Source: Streptomyces geranii (GTDB lineage: Bacteria; Actinomycetota; Actinomycetes; Streptomycetales; Streptomycetaceae). From it: 64,000 nucleotides of DNA. Where the stretch lies: assembly GCF_002954775.1 (NCBI RefSeq), contig NZ_PJME01000004.1, positions 62,001 through 126,000 on the forward strand, written 5' to 3'. Of this stretch, positions 1 to 8,157 are shown piece by piece (the first letter of the stretch is position 1; every line of letters starts with the position of its first letter). The translations under genes and the position numbers were made by a program. Below the pieces are notes generated by a model. It was given only the letters and a program-made list of their open reading frames with translations, was not told the DNA's origin and did not search any database.

Positions 1-59
1 ACCTTGCCATCCGGCGAGCCTATGCCCTCCGTGCGGTAAATTCCGGACCGTGATGCGGT

Positions 60-1619
60 GTGAACGTGATTGACCGGGGAAGGGCCGTCGTGGCAGGCAG
101 TGGAGCCGGCGACGGGCAGGACGACATGGGTGGCAAGGCCTCGGGGAACTGGGCGGACGAACTCCTCGACCATCTGCGCCCGGCCGCCCGGGACATCGGC
201 AGGGTGGCCGCCTGGCTCGCCGGGGCCGTCGACGCCGAGGTGTCCCTCCAGGATGTGAACGGCAGCCTCCTCGCCGGGACCGGCGTCCCCGCCGACGACG
301 GTCTGGTGCTGGACGTGTCCACCGGCAGAATCGCTTCTGCGGCCGTCCACGCCCACGGCCGTCACGTCCGGCTGGACGGACTCGGCCACCCCGCCACCAA
401 AGGCGTGCTCGCGGTGACCCGCAGCCGGCCCTTCGACCAGCGGACCACTGACATCGTTGCCCGCACGGCCTGGGTCCTCGAACTGCTCCTGCGCGAACGC
501 GAGACGGCTAGCGCCGAACACCGCCTCGACCAGGCCACCTCCGACCTCCGGCTCGCCATCCTCCAGCTGCTGATGGTCGGCGACATCATCGCCGCCCGCC
601 GGGTCGCCGCGGGCCTCTGGCCCGGCCTCTTCGACACCGACACCGCCTGCGTCTACGTACTGGAGGGCCACGCCGCCAGGCGCGACGACCTCGCCGAGGA
701 CTGCCAGGAGGCGGCGGACGGCCACGCGCTCATCGTGCGGTGCCCGGCCGTGGACGAGCATCTGATCGTCGTCGCGCCCGTCGACCGGGGCCAGGACCGG
801 GCGGGACCGGAGCTGCGCACGGTCGTCGGTGAATGGCCCGACACCTTCATCGGCGGCAGCGTCCGGCAGGACCTCGCCCAGACCGCCACCGCGTACGGCC
901 AGGCCGTCAGCGCCCTCGCCGTGGCCCGCTTCCGCCCGGACCGGGCCGCCGTGTACGCCGAACGCACGCACCCCGAGCGGCTGATGAACCCCCTCGCCCT
1001 GCGCGGCTGGGCCGACGGGCTGCTGAGCCCGCTCGACGACCTGCCCCACCACACGCGCGCCGAACTCCTCGCCACCACCCGCCTCGGCTTCTCCTTCACC
1101 GCCGTCAAGACGGCGATCATCCTCGGCGTCAGCCGCAACACCGTGCGCGCCCGGATGGAACGCGTCGAGGGCCTGCTCGGCGCCGACTTCTCCGACCTCA
1201 CCACCCGGGCCGCCGTCCAGCTCGCCCTGAACACCCAGGCCGCCGTCCCCGACGGACCGCGCCCGCCCGCGGCCCCGCCCGCCGGAGTGACCGAGCTGCT
1301 GCGCACCGACCCGCTCGTGGCCTGGGCGGACGGCCTCCTCGGCCGCCTCACCACGGACTCCCGGGACCTGCGGCGGACGGTCCGCACCTGGATCGCGGCC
1401 GGCGGCAACGCCGAACGCACCGCGCAGGTGCTCGGCATCCACGCGCAGACCGTCCGCGACCATGTACGCAGTGCCGAACCCGTCCTGGAACGCCAGTTGC
1501 TCTCCGGCGGCAGCGACCTGTACGAGGTCGTCCTCGCCCATCTGGCACTCGGTGACCTCGGCGAACCCGCCGTCGGCCGGGCGAAGCGGGACCATTCGGA
1601 CGTGACCGTGCACGAGTGA
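60..1619 (+). CDS. PucR/CdaR-like transcriptional regulator with two helix-turn-helix segments
   Basis: A 519-residue cytoplasmic regulator. The first ~170 residues look like a GAF/PAS-type sensor, followed by a GGDEF-like middle region as in PucR/CdaR proteins. Two HTH segments follow: one near residues 345-370 (FTAVKTAIILGVSRNTVRAR) and a second near residues 440-470 (NAERTAQVLGIHAQTVRDH), the latter resembling the HTH_30 domain of PucR proteins. The repeated C-terminal HTH unit is unusual, since most family members carry one. The GTG at 60 has no clear ribosome site; ATG 126 (M-G-G-K) is a credible alternative start preceded by a weak AGG. It stands alone, so its target cannot be read from context. 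Family assignment is good; ligand unknown. Confidence 0.75.
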   Translation: MNVIDRGRAVVAGSGAGDGQDDMGGKASGNWADELLDHLRPAARDIGRVAAWLAGAVDAEVSLQDVNGSLLAGTGVPADDGLVLDVSTGRIASAAVHAHGRHVRLDGLGHPATKGVLAVTRSRPFDQRTTDIVARTAWVLELLLRERETASAEHRLDQATSDLRLAILQLLMVGDIIAARRVAAGLWPGLFDTDTACVYVLEGHAARRDDLAEDCQEAADGHALIVRCPAVDEHLIVVAPVDRGQDRAGPELRTVVGEWPDTFIGGSVRQDLAQTATAYGQAVSALAVARFRPDRAAVYAERTHPERLMNPLALRGWADGLLSPLDDLPHHTRAELLATTRLGFSFTAVKTAIILGVSRNTVRARMERVEGLLGADFSDLTTRAAVQLALNTQAAVPDGPRPPAAPPAGVTELLRTDPLVAWADGLLGRLTTDSRDLRRTVRTWIAAGGNAERTAQVLGIHAQTVRDHVRSAEPVLERQLLSGGSDLYEVVLAHLALGDLGEPAVGRAKRDHSDVTVHE

Positions 1620-1888
1620 GTCCTCGGCGCCCGAGAGAGGGCACCGGCGAGATACACACCCCCGCTCAACGCGCGTAGGTTCATGTGCACGCCGGTGCTC
1701 CAGTGCGCGAGCGCCGGAGCCCACGACGTGGTGCCTGGCCGGAAACCGGCCCCCAAGGCGCCGCGGGTGCGGGGGCGCGGCAGGCACGGGGGTCCGGCCG
1801 TTTCCCGCACCCGCGGCTTTCATTCGCGTATGCCGGAATTCGGGTGCGCCGCGTGAGTAGCCCGGCGATTCGTGGGAACTCGGCGGCC

Positions 1889-2275
1889 ATGGACACGGCA
1901 CGAGCAGCAGCGGACGCGGGTCAGGTACTCGCCGCGTCGAGCGACGTACTCAATGTGATCGCCGCCTTCGCCGGTGGCCTCATCGTGGCGGGCCTGCTGA
2001 TCTGGGCCGTCCGGTTCGGCGTGCGGGTGAAGGACACGGAGGCGCCCCGGCCCCGGCCGGACGAGCAGCCCAGGCTGCCCGCGTCCGGGGCGGTGCACGA
2101 GGAGCGGGAGCGGCGCGAGCCCAACGAGGTGCCGCACACCTCGGCCGAGGACGAGCGGCTCAGGCCGCACAACCTCCACCCCTCCGGCACGAAACGCGGC
2201 GAGGACCAGACCCGGCCGCGCTGGTCGCCGGGCAACAGCGGCTCCTTCGGCAGCGGTGGCTCGGGCCGGACCTGA
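1889..2275 (+). CDS. DUF6479 family small membrane protein
   Basis: A 128-residue protein with one transmembrane helix (about residues 24-45, AFAGGLIVAGLLIWAVRFGV). A hydrophilic Pro/Arg/Glu-rich tail follows, with the PRPRPDEQPRLPASG and GEDQTRPRW signatures I associate with the Streptomyces DUF6479 family. The short acidic-basic tail is probably cytoplasmic. The start is ATG 1889; the open frame continues upstream but the family begins here. The 270 bases before it (1620-1888) hold no gene that I can support. Function unknown. Confidence 0.75.
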   Translation: MDTARAAADAGQVLAASSDVLNVIAAFAGGLIVAGLLIWAVRFGVRVKDTEAPRPRPDEQPRLPASGAVHEERERREPNEVPHTSAEDERLRPHNLHPSGTKRGEDQTRPRWSPGNSGSFGSGGSGRT

Positions 2276-2292
2276 CTCCTAGAGTGGGCCGT

Positions 2293-3120
2293 ATGGGGGA
2301 AACACCTGACACACGGCCCACGTCCGAGTTCCACGCCGGCAATTTCTCCACCGCCGACGTGGACAGGCTCGTGGCGGGCCTGGACGCGCAGGATCAGGCC
2401 GACGGCGTACGACGGCTGCGTGCCTGGGCACAGGGCGCGCTCGACCCGCGTCCGGGCGAACGCGTGATCGACATCGGGAGCGGTACGGGGACTCAGACCC
2501 TGGCCCTGGCGGCGGCCGTGGCGCCGTCCGGCGACGCGCTCGGCATCGAGGCGAACCCGGTGATGCGCGAGGTCGCCGAGCGGCGAGCGGCGGCGGCCGG
2601 GGGTCCGGCCCGCTTCCTGCACGGCGACGCGGTCGCCCTCCCGGTTCCCGATGCCTCGGTGGACGTGGTCTGGTGCGAGCGGGTCCTGCAGCATCTGTCC
2701 GAGCCGGACAAGGCCGTGCGCGAGATCGCCCGGGTGCTGCGCCCCGGCGGGCGCGTGGCGCTGATCGACTCCGACTGGGGGACCGCCCTCCTGCACCCCG
2801 CAGACCCCGACACGTTGGCCGCGCTGACGAAGGGAATCCTGGCCATGGCGGCCAATCCGTACTCCGGCCGCCGGCTGCTCGGCCAGGTCGCCGACGCGGG
2901 GCTGGTCGCCGACGACCAGGGTTCGCAGGCGCTCATCCAGGACCGCGGGTCGGTGACCTGGCCGCTGGTGCGCATGATGACCGAGTCGACCGTACGGAGC
3001 GGCCTGCTGACCGAGGAGCAGCGGGACCGGCTGCACGCGGAGCTGGCCGCGGCGGCGGAGCGGGGCGCCCTGCACATGTCGGTGACGATGTTCGCCGTGG
3101 TGGCACACCGGCCCCGCTGA
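2293..3120 (+). CDS. class I SAM-dependent methyltransferase (UbiE/type 11)
   Basis: A 275-residue soluble methyltransferase. Motif I is VIDIGSGTGTQTLAL (residues ~57-71), the acidic residue ending strand 2 is in GIEANP, motif II is near GDAVALPVPDASVDVVWCERVLQHL, and motif III is VLRPGGRVALID. This matches methyltransferase type 11 proteins, which methylate small molecules using S-adenosylmethionine. The substrate cannot be deduced. GTG 2284 is in frame, but ATG 2293 is better placed relative to GAGTGGG. It follows DUF6479 by a few bases, so co-transcription is possible. Confidence 0.85.
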   Translation: MGETPDTRPTSEFHAGNFSTADVDRLVAGLDAQDQADGVRRLRAWAQGALDPRPGERVIDIGSGTGTQTLALAAAVAPSGDALGIEANPVMREVAERRAAAAGGPARFLHGDAVALPVPDASVDVVWCERVLQHLSEPDKAVREIARVLRPGGRVALIDSDWGTALLHPADPDTLAALTKGILAMAANPYSGRRLLGQVADAGLVADDQGSQALIQDRGSVTWPLVRMMTESTVRSGLLTEEQRDRLHAELAAAAERGALHMSVTMFAVVAHRPR

Positions 3121-3238
3121 GCTGCCTCGCCCGTTCCCCCGCCGGTCCCCGGGCCGGTGGCGCTCGGCGTGCGGGCGGCCCCGGGGCGTGGTCCGCTGTG
3201 AGGCCGAGGCGGGTGGCGACGGACCCTGTGGTGGCGCG

Positions 3239-3922
3239 ATGTGCTGGAGTGCGACGGCGGACCTGGTGGCGGGCGCGGGCATCGCCGCCGTGGGCGTGGC
3301 CTGCGTGACGACCGTGGCGCGGGCGGGCCGGGCCCGTGAGCTGCCGCTGGCCGCGCTGCCGTTGCTGCTGGGAGCCCACCAGGTCGTCGAGTCCCTGGTG
3401 TGGCGGGCGGACGGCGGCACCGGCCCGGCGACCGTGGCCTGGGCCGTCATCGCCCTCCCGCTGCTCGCCCTCTGGGTACCGGTGGCCGTCCTGTGCGCGG
3501 CACCCGCGACAGCCAGGCCCCGTCTGCTGCTGCCGCTGGGCGCCGGAGTCGCGACGAGCGCCGCACTCGCGTACAACCTGTCCCGCCACCCGGTGGCCGC
3601 GGACATCCGCGGCCACACCGTCGGCTACGCGGTCCAGCTGTCCCACTCCGGACTGCTCGTCGTGGGCTATCTGCTCGCCACGGTCGGCTCCCTGCTCCTC
3701 TCCGGCGATCGCCGTCTGGTGCTGTTCGGAGCGCTGGCCGGCGTGGGCGCACCCGTGTGCTGGGCGCTGTGGCGGCTGGAGTTCGTCTCCACCTGGTGCG
3801 CCCTCGCCGCGCTCTGCTCCCTGGTCCTGCTGGGCTGGGCCCACCGCCGGACCGGGCCCTACTCGGCGTCGGCCCCGACGAGCGCGCGGACCTCGAACTC
3901 CTCGTACGAGGACGGCTCCTGA
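3239..3922 (+). CDS. DUF6629 family integral membrane protein
   Basis: A 227-residue polytopic membrane protein starting MCWSATADLVAG, a signature of the Streptomyces DUF6629 family. About six to seven hydrophobic segments are visible (e.g. AVIALPLLALWVPVAVLC, LLVVGYLLATVGSLLL, ALAALCSLVLLGWA). No catalytic motif is seen. An upstream GTG at 3188 is in frame, but the MCWSA start at 3239 is the family start. Its last 64 bases overlap the 3' end of the convergent symporter gene, so the two transcripts are antisense there. Function unknown. Confidence 0.75.
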   Translation: MCWSATADLVAGAGIAAVGVACVTTVARAGRARELPLAALPLLLGAHQVVESLVWRADGGTGPATVAWAVIALPLLALWVPVAVLCAAPATARPRLLLPLGAGVATSAALAYNLSRHPVAADIRGHTVGYAVQLSHSGLLVVGYLLATVGSLLLSGDRRLVLFGALAGVGAPVCWALWRLEFVSTWCALAALCSLVLLGWAHRRTGPYSASAPTSARTSNSSYEDGS

Positions 3923-5454
3923 CGTCTGGTCAGAACAGTGCCGAGCCAGCCCAGGAGGAAGCCCGCCGGGATCGACACGATGCCGGGATTCTGCAGCGGG
4001 AACCAGGCGAAGTCCGACTCCGGATAGATGGAGGACGGGGTCGACGACACCACTGGCGAGACCACCACCAGCAGCACCGAGCAGACCAGGCCCCCGCACA
4101 GACTGAGCAGCGCGCCCCGGGAGTTGAAGCGCCGCCAGAACAGGCTGTAGAGGAGCGTGGGCAGCAGCGCGGACGCGGCGATGGCGAAGGCGAGGAAGGC
4201 GAGCGTCGAGACGTTGGTCTCCCAGGACAGCAGGGCCAGCGCCATCCCGAGGACGCCGATGAGTACGGCGGCCAGCCGGGCCACGCCCAGCTCCTCGGCC
4301 TGGGTGGCGCGGCCCTTGCGGACGACCTCGCCGTACAGGTCGTGGGCGAGGGAGGAGGCGGCGGCGAGGGTGAGGCCGGCCGCGACCGCGAGGAGCGTCA
4401 CGAAGGCGAGGCAGGACAGCAGCGCGGTGAGCACCCCGCCGCCGATGGACTGGGCGAGCAGCAGTACCGCCGCGTCGCCCTTCGGGTCGGTGTCGACGAT
4501 GTTGTCCCGGCCCACCAGGGCGGTCGCGCCGAGGCCGAGGACACCGGCGGCCAGACAGACGAAGCCGACCAGACCGGCGGCCCACACCACCGAGGAGCGC
4601 AGGACGTTGGTGGAGCGCGGCGCGAGCAGCCGCATCATCACGTGGGGGAGCGCGGCGAGGCCGAGCACGATGGCCAACTGGAGGCTCAGGAAGTCGAGTT
4701 TGCTGGTGGTGCTGGCGCCGTAGCGCAGCCCGGGTTCGAGGAACCGCTGTCCGATGCCGCTGTTGTCGGTGGCCGCGTCCAGCAGCGCGTTCACGTTCCA
4801 GTCGAAGCGGTTGAGCACCATGACGGCCGCGACGGTGACGCCGCAGATGAGCATCACGGCCTTGACGATCTGGATGAACGTCGCCCCGGGCATACCGCCG
4901 AGCGAGGCGTACACGATGACGATGGTCCCGATGACGACGACGCACAGGGTGCGCGTGGTGGAGCTGGGGACGCCGGTGAACTGGGTCAACAGAGCGACGC
5001 TGCCGACGAGTTGGGCGACCAGATAGAGGCAGCAGATGGTCAGGGTGCACAGGGAGAGGGCGACCCGGACCGCCCGTCCGCCCTGCGGGAGCCGCAGCGC
5101 CAGGGTGTCCCCGAGCGTGAACCGGCCGGAGTTGCGCAGCGGTTCGGCGATCACCAGGAGCACCATCATCCAGGCGACCGTGGTGCCGCACAGATACAGC
5201 AGCCCGTCGTAGCCGGTGAGGGCGACCAGTCCGGTACTGCCGAGCAGGGTCGCGGCCGAGAGGTAGTCCCCGCACATCGCCAGGCCGTTGCGCAGCGGCG
5301 ACATCTCCCGGTTGCCGAGATAGAACTCGGCGACCTCGTCGCGCTGCGGGGCGATCAGCAGCGCGGCGAACAGCGTCACCACGACGACGGAGAGGAAGAG
5401 CACGAAGGTCAGCTGCCGGCTGAACGGGTCGGCGACACCCGCACCGATGCTCAC
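3859..5454 (-). CDS. sodium/solute symporter (ActP/SSS family)
   Basis: A 531-residue transporter of the solute:sodium symporter family, related to acetate permease ActP: about 13 transmembrane segments, with FYLGNREMSPLRNGLAMCGDYLSAATLLG near the N terminus and the SSS-like DALLDAATDN and GASTTSKLDFLSLQ stretches. It probably imports a short-chain carboxylate with Na+ or another cation. The GTG start at 5454 overlaps the stop of the upstream DUF485 gene as GTGA (a second GTG sits at 5457). This DUF485-symporter gene pair is the usual actP-yjcH arrangement. The substrate is inferred only from the family. Confidence 0.85.
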   Translation of the reverse strand: MSIGAGVADPFSRQLTFVLFLSVVVVTLFAALLIAPQRDEVAEFYLGNREMSPLRNGLAMCGDYLSAATLLGSTGLVALTGYDGLLYLCGTTVAWMMVLLVIAEPLRNSGRFTLGDTLALRLPQGGRAVRVALSLCTLTICCLYLVAQLVGSVALLTQFTGVPSSTTRTLCVVVIGTIVIVYASLGGMPGATFIQIVKAVMLICGVTVAAVMVLNRFDWNVNALLDAATDNSGIGQRFLEPGLRYGASTTSKLDFLSLQLAIVLGLAALPHVMMRLLAPRSTNVLRSSVVWAAGLVGFVCLAAGVLGLGATALVGRDNIVDTDPKGDAAVLLLAQSIGGGVLTALLSCLAFVTLLAVAAGLTLAAASSLAHDLYGEVVRKGRATQAEELGVARLAAVLIGVLGMALALLSWETNVSTLAFLAFAIAASALLPTLLYSLFWRRFNSRGALLSLCGGLVCSVLLVVVSPVVSSTPSSIYPESDFAWFPLQNPGIVSIPAGFLLGWLGTVLTRRQEPSSYEEFEVRALVGADAE

Positions 5455-5882
5455 CACGCGCGGTACTCCCTCGCGCTCGGCGTGCCGTACGTGCTCTGCG
5501 TCCCGGGCCGACGCTGCTCCGCCTGGGCCCGCAGCCCCCGGGCGACCGGATCGAACTGGGTGCGCATCCGCCGGACGTAGCACCAGGCGGTGACCCCCAT
5601 CACCGCGAACTGCCCGAGCCCGAGGGCCAGTCCGAGCGTCAGACGACCGGCGAGCGGCTGGTTCATGATGCCGGGAGCGAAGTTGGACAACAGGACATAG
5701 AGCAGGAATCCGCCGACGGATAACGCCGTCGAAACCGCTGCGAAGCGGCGGTAGCCGTTTCGTAACGACTGGAATTCGGGGTGGTCGTGTATCGACCTTC
5801 CCGGGGTGCTTCCGGAGGTGCTTTCGGGGTATCGGGGGCTGTATGCGGGCGGCTCGTCCGGCCGCGTGAAATAGTTGGACAT
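5451..5882 (-). CDS. DUF485 domain membrane protein (YjcH-like)
   Basis: A 143-residue protein with a Pro-rich N-terminal ~35 residues and a DUF485 core (HPEFQSLRNGYRRFAAVSTAL) with two transmembrane helices (FLLYVLLSNFAPGIM and LGLGQFAVMGVTAWCYV). DUF485 proteins are encoded directly upstream of SSS symporters and are thought to assist them; here the stop codon overlaps the symporter start by 4 bases, which implies translational coupling. ATG 5882 is preceded by AAGAAGG at a good distance. Confidence 0.85.
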   Translation of the reverse strand: MSNYFTRPDEPPAYSPRYPESTSGSTPGRSIHDHPEFQSLRNGYRRFAAVSTALSVGGFLLYVLLSNFAPGIMNQPLAGRLTLGLALGLGQFAVMGVTAWCYVRRMRTQFDPVARGLRAQAEQRRPGTQSTYGTPSAREYRAW

Positions 5883-6080
5883 AAACGCACCTTCTTTGCT
5901 GCTTTATGTCGCGCATCCAAAGTCGCGCGCTTCTGCGGACTTGGTGGAAGCAGATTGTGGCAGCGCCCCTCCGGAACAATCAACAGGCTGTGATGGGGAG
6001 ATCGCGGTGTGGAGGCGCCGTGAAGGGGAAGTCGAAGGGCAAGGAAGAACAGGGCAAGAGCGGCGAACAGCGGAGGAATG

Positions 6081-6416
6081 ATGGATTCCACCACGACGGT
6101 GATCGTGGTCGTCGCGGTACTGGCGGTGGCCGCGCTGGCCGTGGCGGCCACCGTGCTGGTACGGCTGGTCCGCACCCGCCGGGACCTGCGCCGCGCGGGC
6201 CTGCCGACGGGCTCGCGCTGGGTGTTCTGGGGCGCCGTCCTCTATCTGGTGCTCCCGACCGACCTCGTGCCCGACCCCGTCTACCTGGACGACATCGGCG
6301 TACTCCTGCTGGCCCTGCGCTCCATGCGGGCACAGGCGCGGGAGCGGGAGCTGGAGTTGGACGCCGGCGGGCCGGTGGAGTCCGCTCCGGGCGGCCGGGC
6401 GGACCGGTTCGGGTGA
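6081..6416 (+). CDS. YkvA family (DUF1232) small membrane protein
   Basis: A 111-residue protein with an N-terminal transmembrane helix (VIVVVAVLAVAALAVAATVLV). The DUF1232 core follows, with the diagnostic YLVLPTDLVPDPVYLDDIGVL pattern (Pro-Thr-Asp-Leu-Val-Pro). A GGAGG at 6072 is four bases from ATG 6081 and abuts ATG 6078, so 6081 is the likelier start. The role of DUF1232 proteins is unknown. The 195 bases before it (5883-6077) form the divergent region with the DUF485 gene. Confidence 0.75.
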   Translation: MDSTTTVIVVVAVLAVAALAVAATVLVRLVRTRRDLRRAGLPTGSRWVFWGAVLYLVLPTDLVPDPVYLDDIGVLLLALRSMRAQARERELELDAGGPVESAPGGRADRFG

Positions 6417-6423
6417 GACACGT

Positions 6424-6465
6424 GACAGGGCCCGGCCCGCGGTACGCCGCGGACCGGGCCCTGTC
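6424..6465. terminator. bidirectional hairpin terminator between convergent genes
   Basis: GACAGGGCCCGG (6424-6435) pairs perfectly with CCGGGCCCTGTC (6454-6465). The inner CCGCGG/CCGCGG arms can extend the stem around a TACG loop. It lies between the DUF1232 stop and the convergent reductase stop, so it can end transcription from both sides. Confidence 0.75.
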
Positions 6466-6539
6466 GTTCGTGCCTGCTACCTGCGCACCTGCTACCGGTG
6501 GGTGTGCTGCCGGTGCATCCCGGTGTCTTTACGGTACGT

Positions 6540-7904
6540 TCACGCCTCGCTGGCGCGGAGCATGCCCTCGCGCTCGACGATCTTGACGCGCTCGCGGCCC
6601 TCGGGCTCGCCCAGCGCCTTCTCCGCGGCGTCCAGCTTGTACCAGCCCTCCCAGGTGGTGAAGCGGACGTTCCGCTCGCCGAGGAAGGCCTCCACGGCCG
6701 CCGGGTCGGGCGAGGCGGGCGTGCGGAGCCGGTCGTTCGCGAAGTCGTCCAGCAGGTTGGCGACGGTCTCGTTGGCGTCGCCCTTCGTGTGGCCGATCAG
6801 ACCGACGGGGCCGCGCCGGATCCAGCCGGTGACGTACGTCGACGCGAGGTGCTCGCCGGTCTCCTCGATGACCCGGCCGCCCTCGTCCGGGACGGTGCCC
6901 GAGTCGACGTCCCAGGGCAGCTTCGGCAGCTTGTCGGAGAGGTAGCCCACCGCGCGGTAGACGGCGCCGAGGTCCCAGTCCTTGAACTCGCCGGTGCCCT
7001 TGACGTTGCCGGTGCCGTCCAGCGCGGTCCGCTCCGTGCGCAGGCCGACGACCCTGCCGTCCTCGCCGAGGATCTCGGTGGGCGACTCGAAGAAGTGCAG
7101 GAAGAGCTTGTGCGGGCGCTCGCCGGTGTCCCGGATCGCCCAGTTCTCCAGCGTCTTGGCGACCATGTCGGCCTGCTTGTTGCCGCGCCGGGTCGCGATC
7201 GAGCCCTCGTCGTAGTCGATGTCCTCGGGGTCGACGATGACCTCGATGTTGGGGGAGTGGTCCAGCTCGCGCAGCTCCAGCGGGCTGAACTTGGCCTGCG
7301 CCGGGCCGCGGCGGCCGAACACGTGCACTTCGAGCGCCTTGTTGGCCTTGAGGCCCTCGTGGACGTTCGGCGGGATCTCGGTCGGCAGCAGTTCCTCAGC
7401 CGTCTTGGCGAGGACGCGGGCCACGTCGAGCGCGACGTTGCCGACGCCGAGGACCGCGACCTTCTCCGCGTCGAGCGGCCAGGTGCGCGGCACGTCCGGG
7501 TGGCCGTCGTACCAGGAGACGAAGTCGGCGGCGCCGTACGAGCCCTCCAGGTCGATGCCGGGTATGTCGAGCGCGCGGTCGGCCGTGGCGCCCGTGGAGA
7601 AGATCACCGCGTCGTAGAAGGCGCGCAGGTCGTCCAGGTTGATGTCGCCCGGGTAGTCGACGTTGCCGAAGAGACGGATCTGCGGCTTGTCGAGCACCTG
7701 GTGCAGGGCGGTGACGATGCCCTTGATGCGCGGGTGGTCGGGGGCGACGCCGTACCGGATCAGGCCGAAGGGGGCGGGCATCCGCTCGAAGAGGTCGATG
7801 GACACGCCGGGCTCCACGGCCACTGCGGACTTGAGCAACGCGTCGGCGGCGTAGATCCCGGCCGGGCCGGCTCCGACAATGGCCACCCGCAGAGGGCGAG
7901 GCAT
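6540..7904 (-). CDS. FprA-type FAD-dependent ferredoxin-NADP+ reductase
   Basis: A 454-residue adrenodoxin-reductase-like flavoenzyme that moves electrons between NADPH and ferredoxin, for example to cytochromes P450. The FAD-binding motif VAIVGAGPAGIYAADAL is at residues ~6-22. The family signature PFGLIRYGVAPDHPRIK follows, then an NADP-binding VAVLGVGNVALDVARVL near residue 150 and a C-terminal TGWIRRGPVGLIGHTKGDA block. ATG 7904 has GAAGGGAA just upstream, so I prefer it to the in-frame start at 7931. A DtxR/IdeR-like box lies 52 bases upstream of the start, suggesting derepression under iron limitation. Confidence 0.9.
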   Translation of the reverse strand: MPRPLRVAIVGAGPAGIYAADALLKSAVAVEPGVSIDLFERMPAPFGLIRYGVAPDHPRIKGIVTALHQVLDKPQIRLFGNVDYPGDINLDDLRAFYDAVIFSTGATADRALDIPGIDLEGSYGAADFVSWYDGHPDVPRTWPLDAEKVAVLGVGNVALDVARVLAKTAEELLPTEIPPNVHEGLKANKALEVHVFGRRGPAQAKFSPLELRELDHSPNIEVIVDPEDIDYDEGSIATRRGNKQADMVAKTLENWAIRDTGERPHKLFLHFFESPTEILGEDGRVVGLRTERTALDGTGNVKGTGEFKDWDLGAVYRAVGYLSDKLPKLPWDVDSGTVPDEGGRVIEETGEHLASTYVTGWIRRGPVGLIGHTKGDANETVANLLDDFANDRLRTPASPDPAAVEAFLGERNVRFTTWEGWYKLDAAEKALGEPEGRERVKIVEREGMLRASEA

Positions 7905-7955
7905 GATCAGGTTCCCTTCGAACGATGACAAGAGATCTTCGAAGGAAGCCTAAAC

Positions 7956-7974
7956 TAAGGCAAGCCTAAGCTAG
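7956..7974 (-). promoter_or_regulatory. candidate iron box (DtxR/IdeR/DmdR-type operator)
   Basis: The 19-mer TAAGGCAAGCCTAAGCTAG matches 14 of 19 positions of the DtxR-family consensus as I remember it (TTAGGTTAGCCTAACCTAA). It is AT-rich compared with its surroundings and lies in the region divergent between the ferredoxin reductase (start 7904) and the DUF1996 wall-protein gene (start 8158). Fe(II)-loaded DmdR1/IdeR would repress from such a site. Which gene it controls is inferred from proximity. Confidence 0.5.
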
Positions 7975-8157
7975 TACCGGGGTCCGGGTTATGGGCTCAT
8001 AAGGCGGACTTATGGGGTGTGTGATGCCCCTGGTCCGCCGGTCTTCCTTAGAGATTCCTATGAATCCGCGGGGCGTTTGAACGCTCGGGAGCCCGTCCGC
8101 GTATGGCACTGGGGGCATTTCCATGTCGAATCCGGCCATGACGCGCAGGAGTACTCC

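Noticed and set aside
1741..1808. Terminator after the PucR-like gene
   Set aside because: GGAAACCGGCCCCC and GGGGGTCCGGCCGTTTCC are only partly complementary and the loop would be long. The pairing is too weak to call.
3400..5580. 726-residue plus-strand open frame
   Set aside because: It is antisense to the DUF485/symporter genes and is made of Gly/Arg/Gln/Glu-rich low-complexity sequence without domains.
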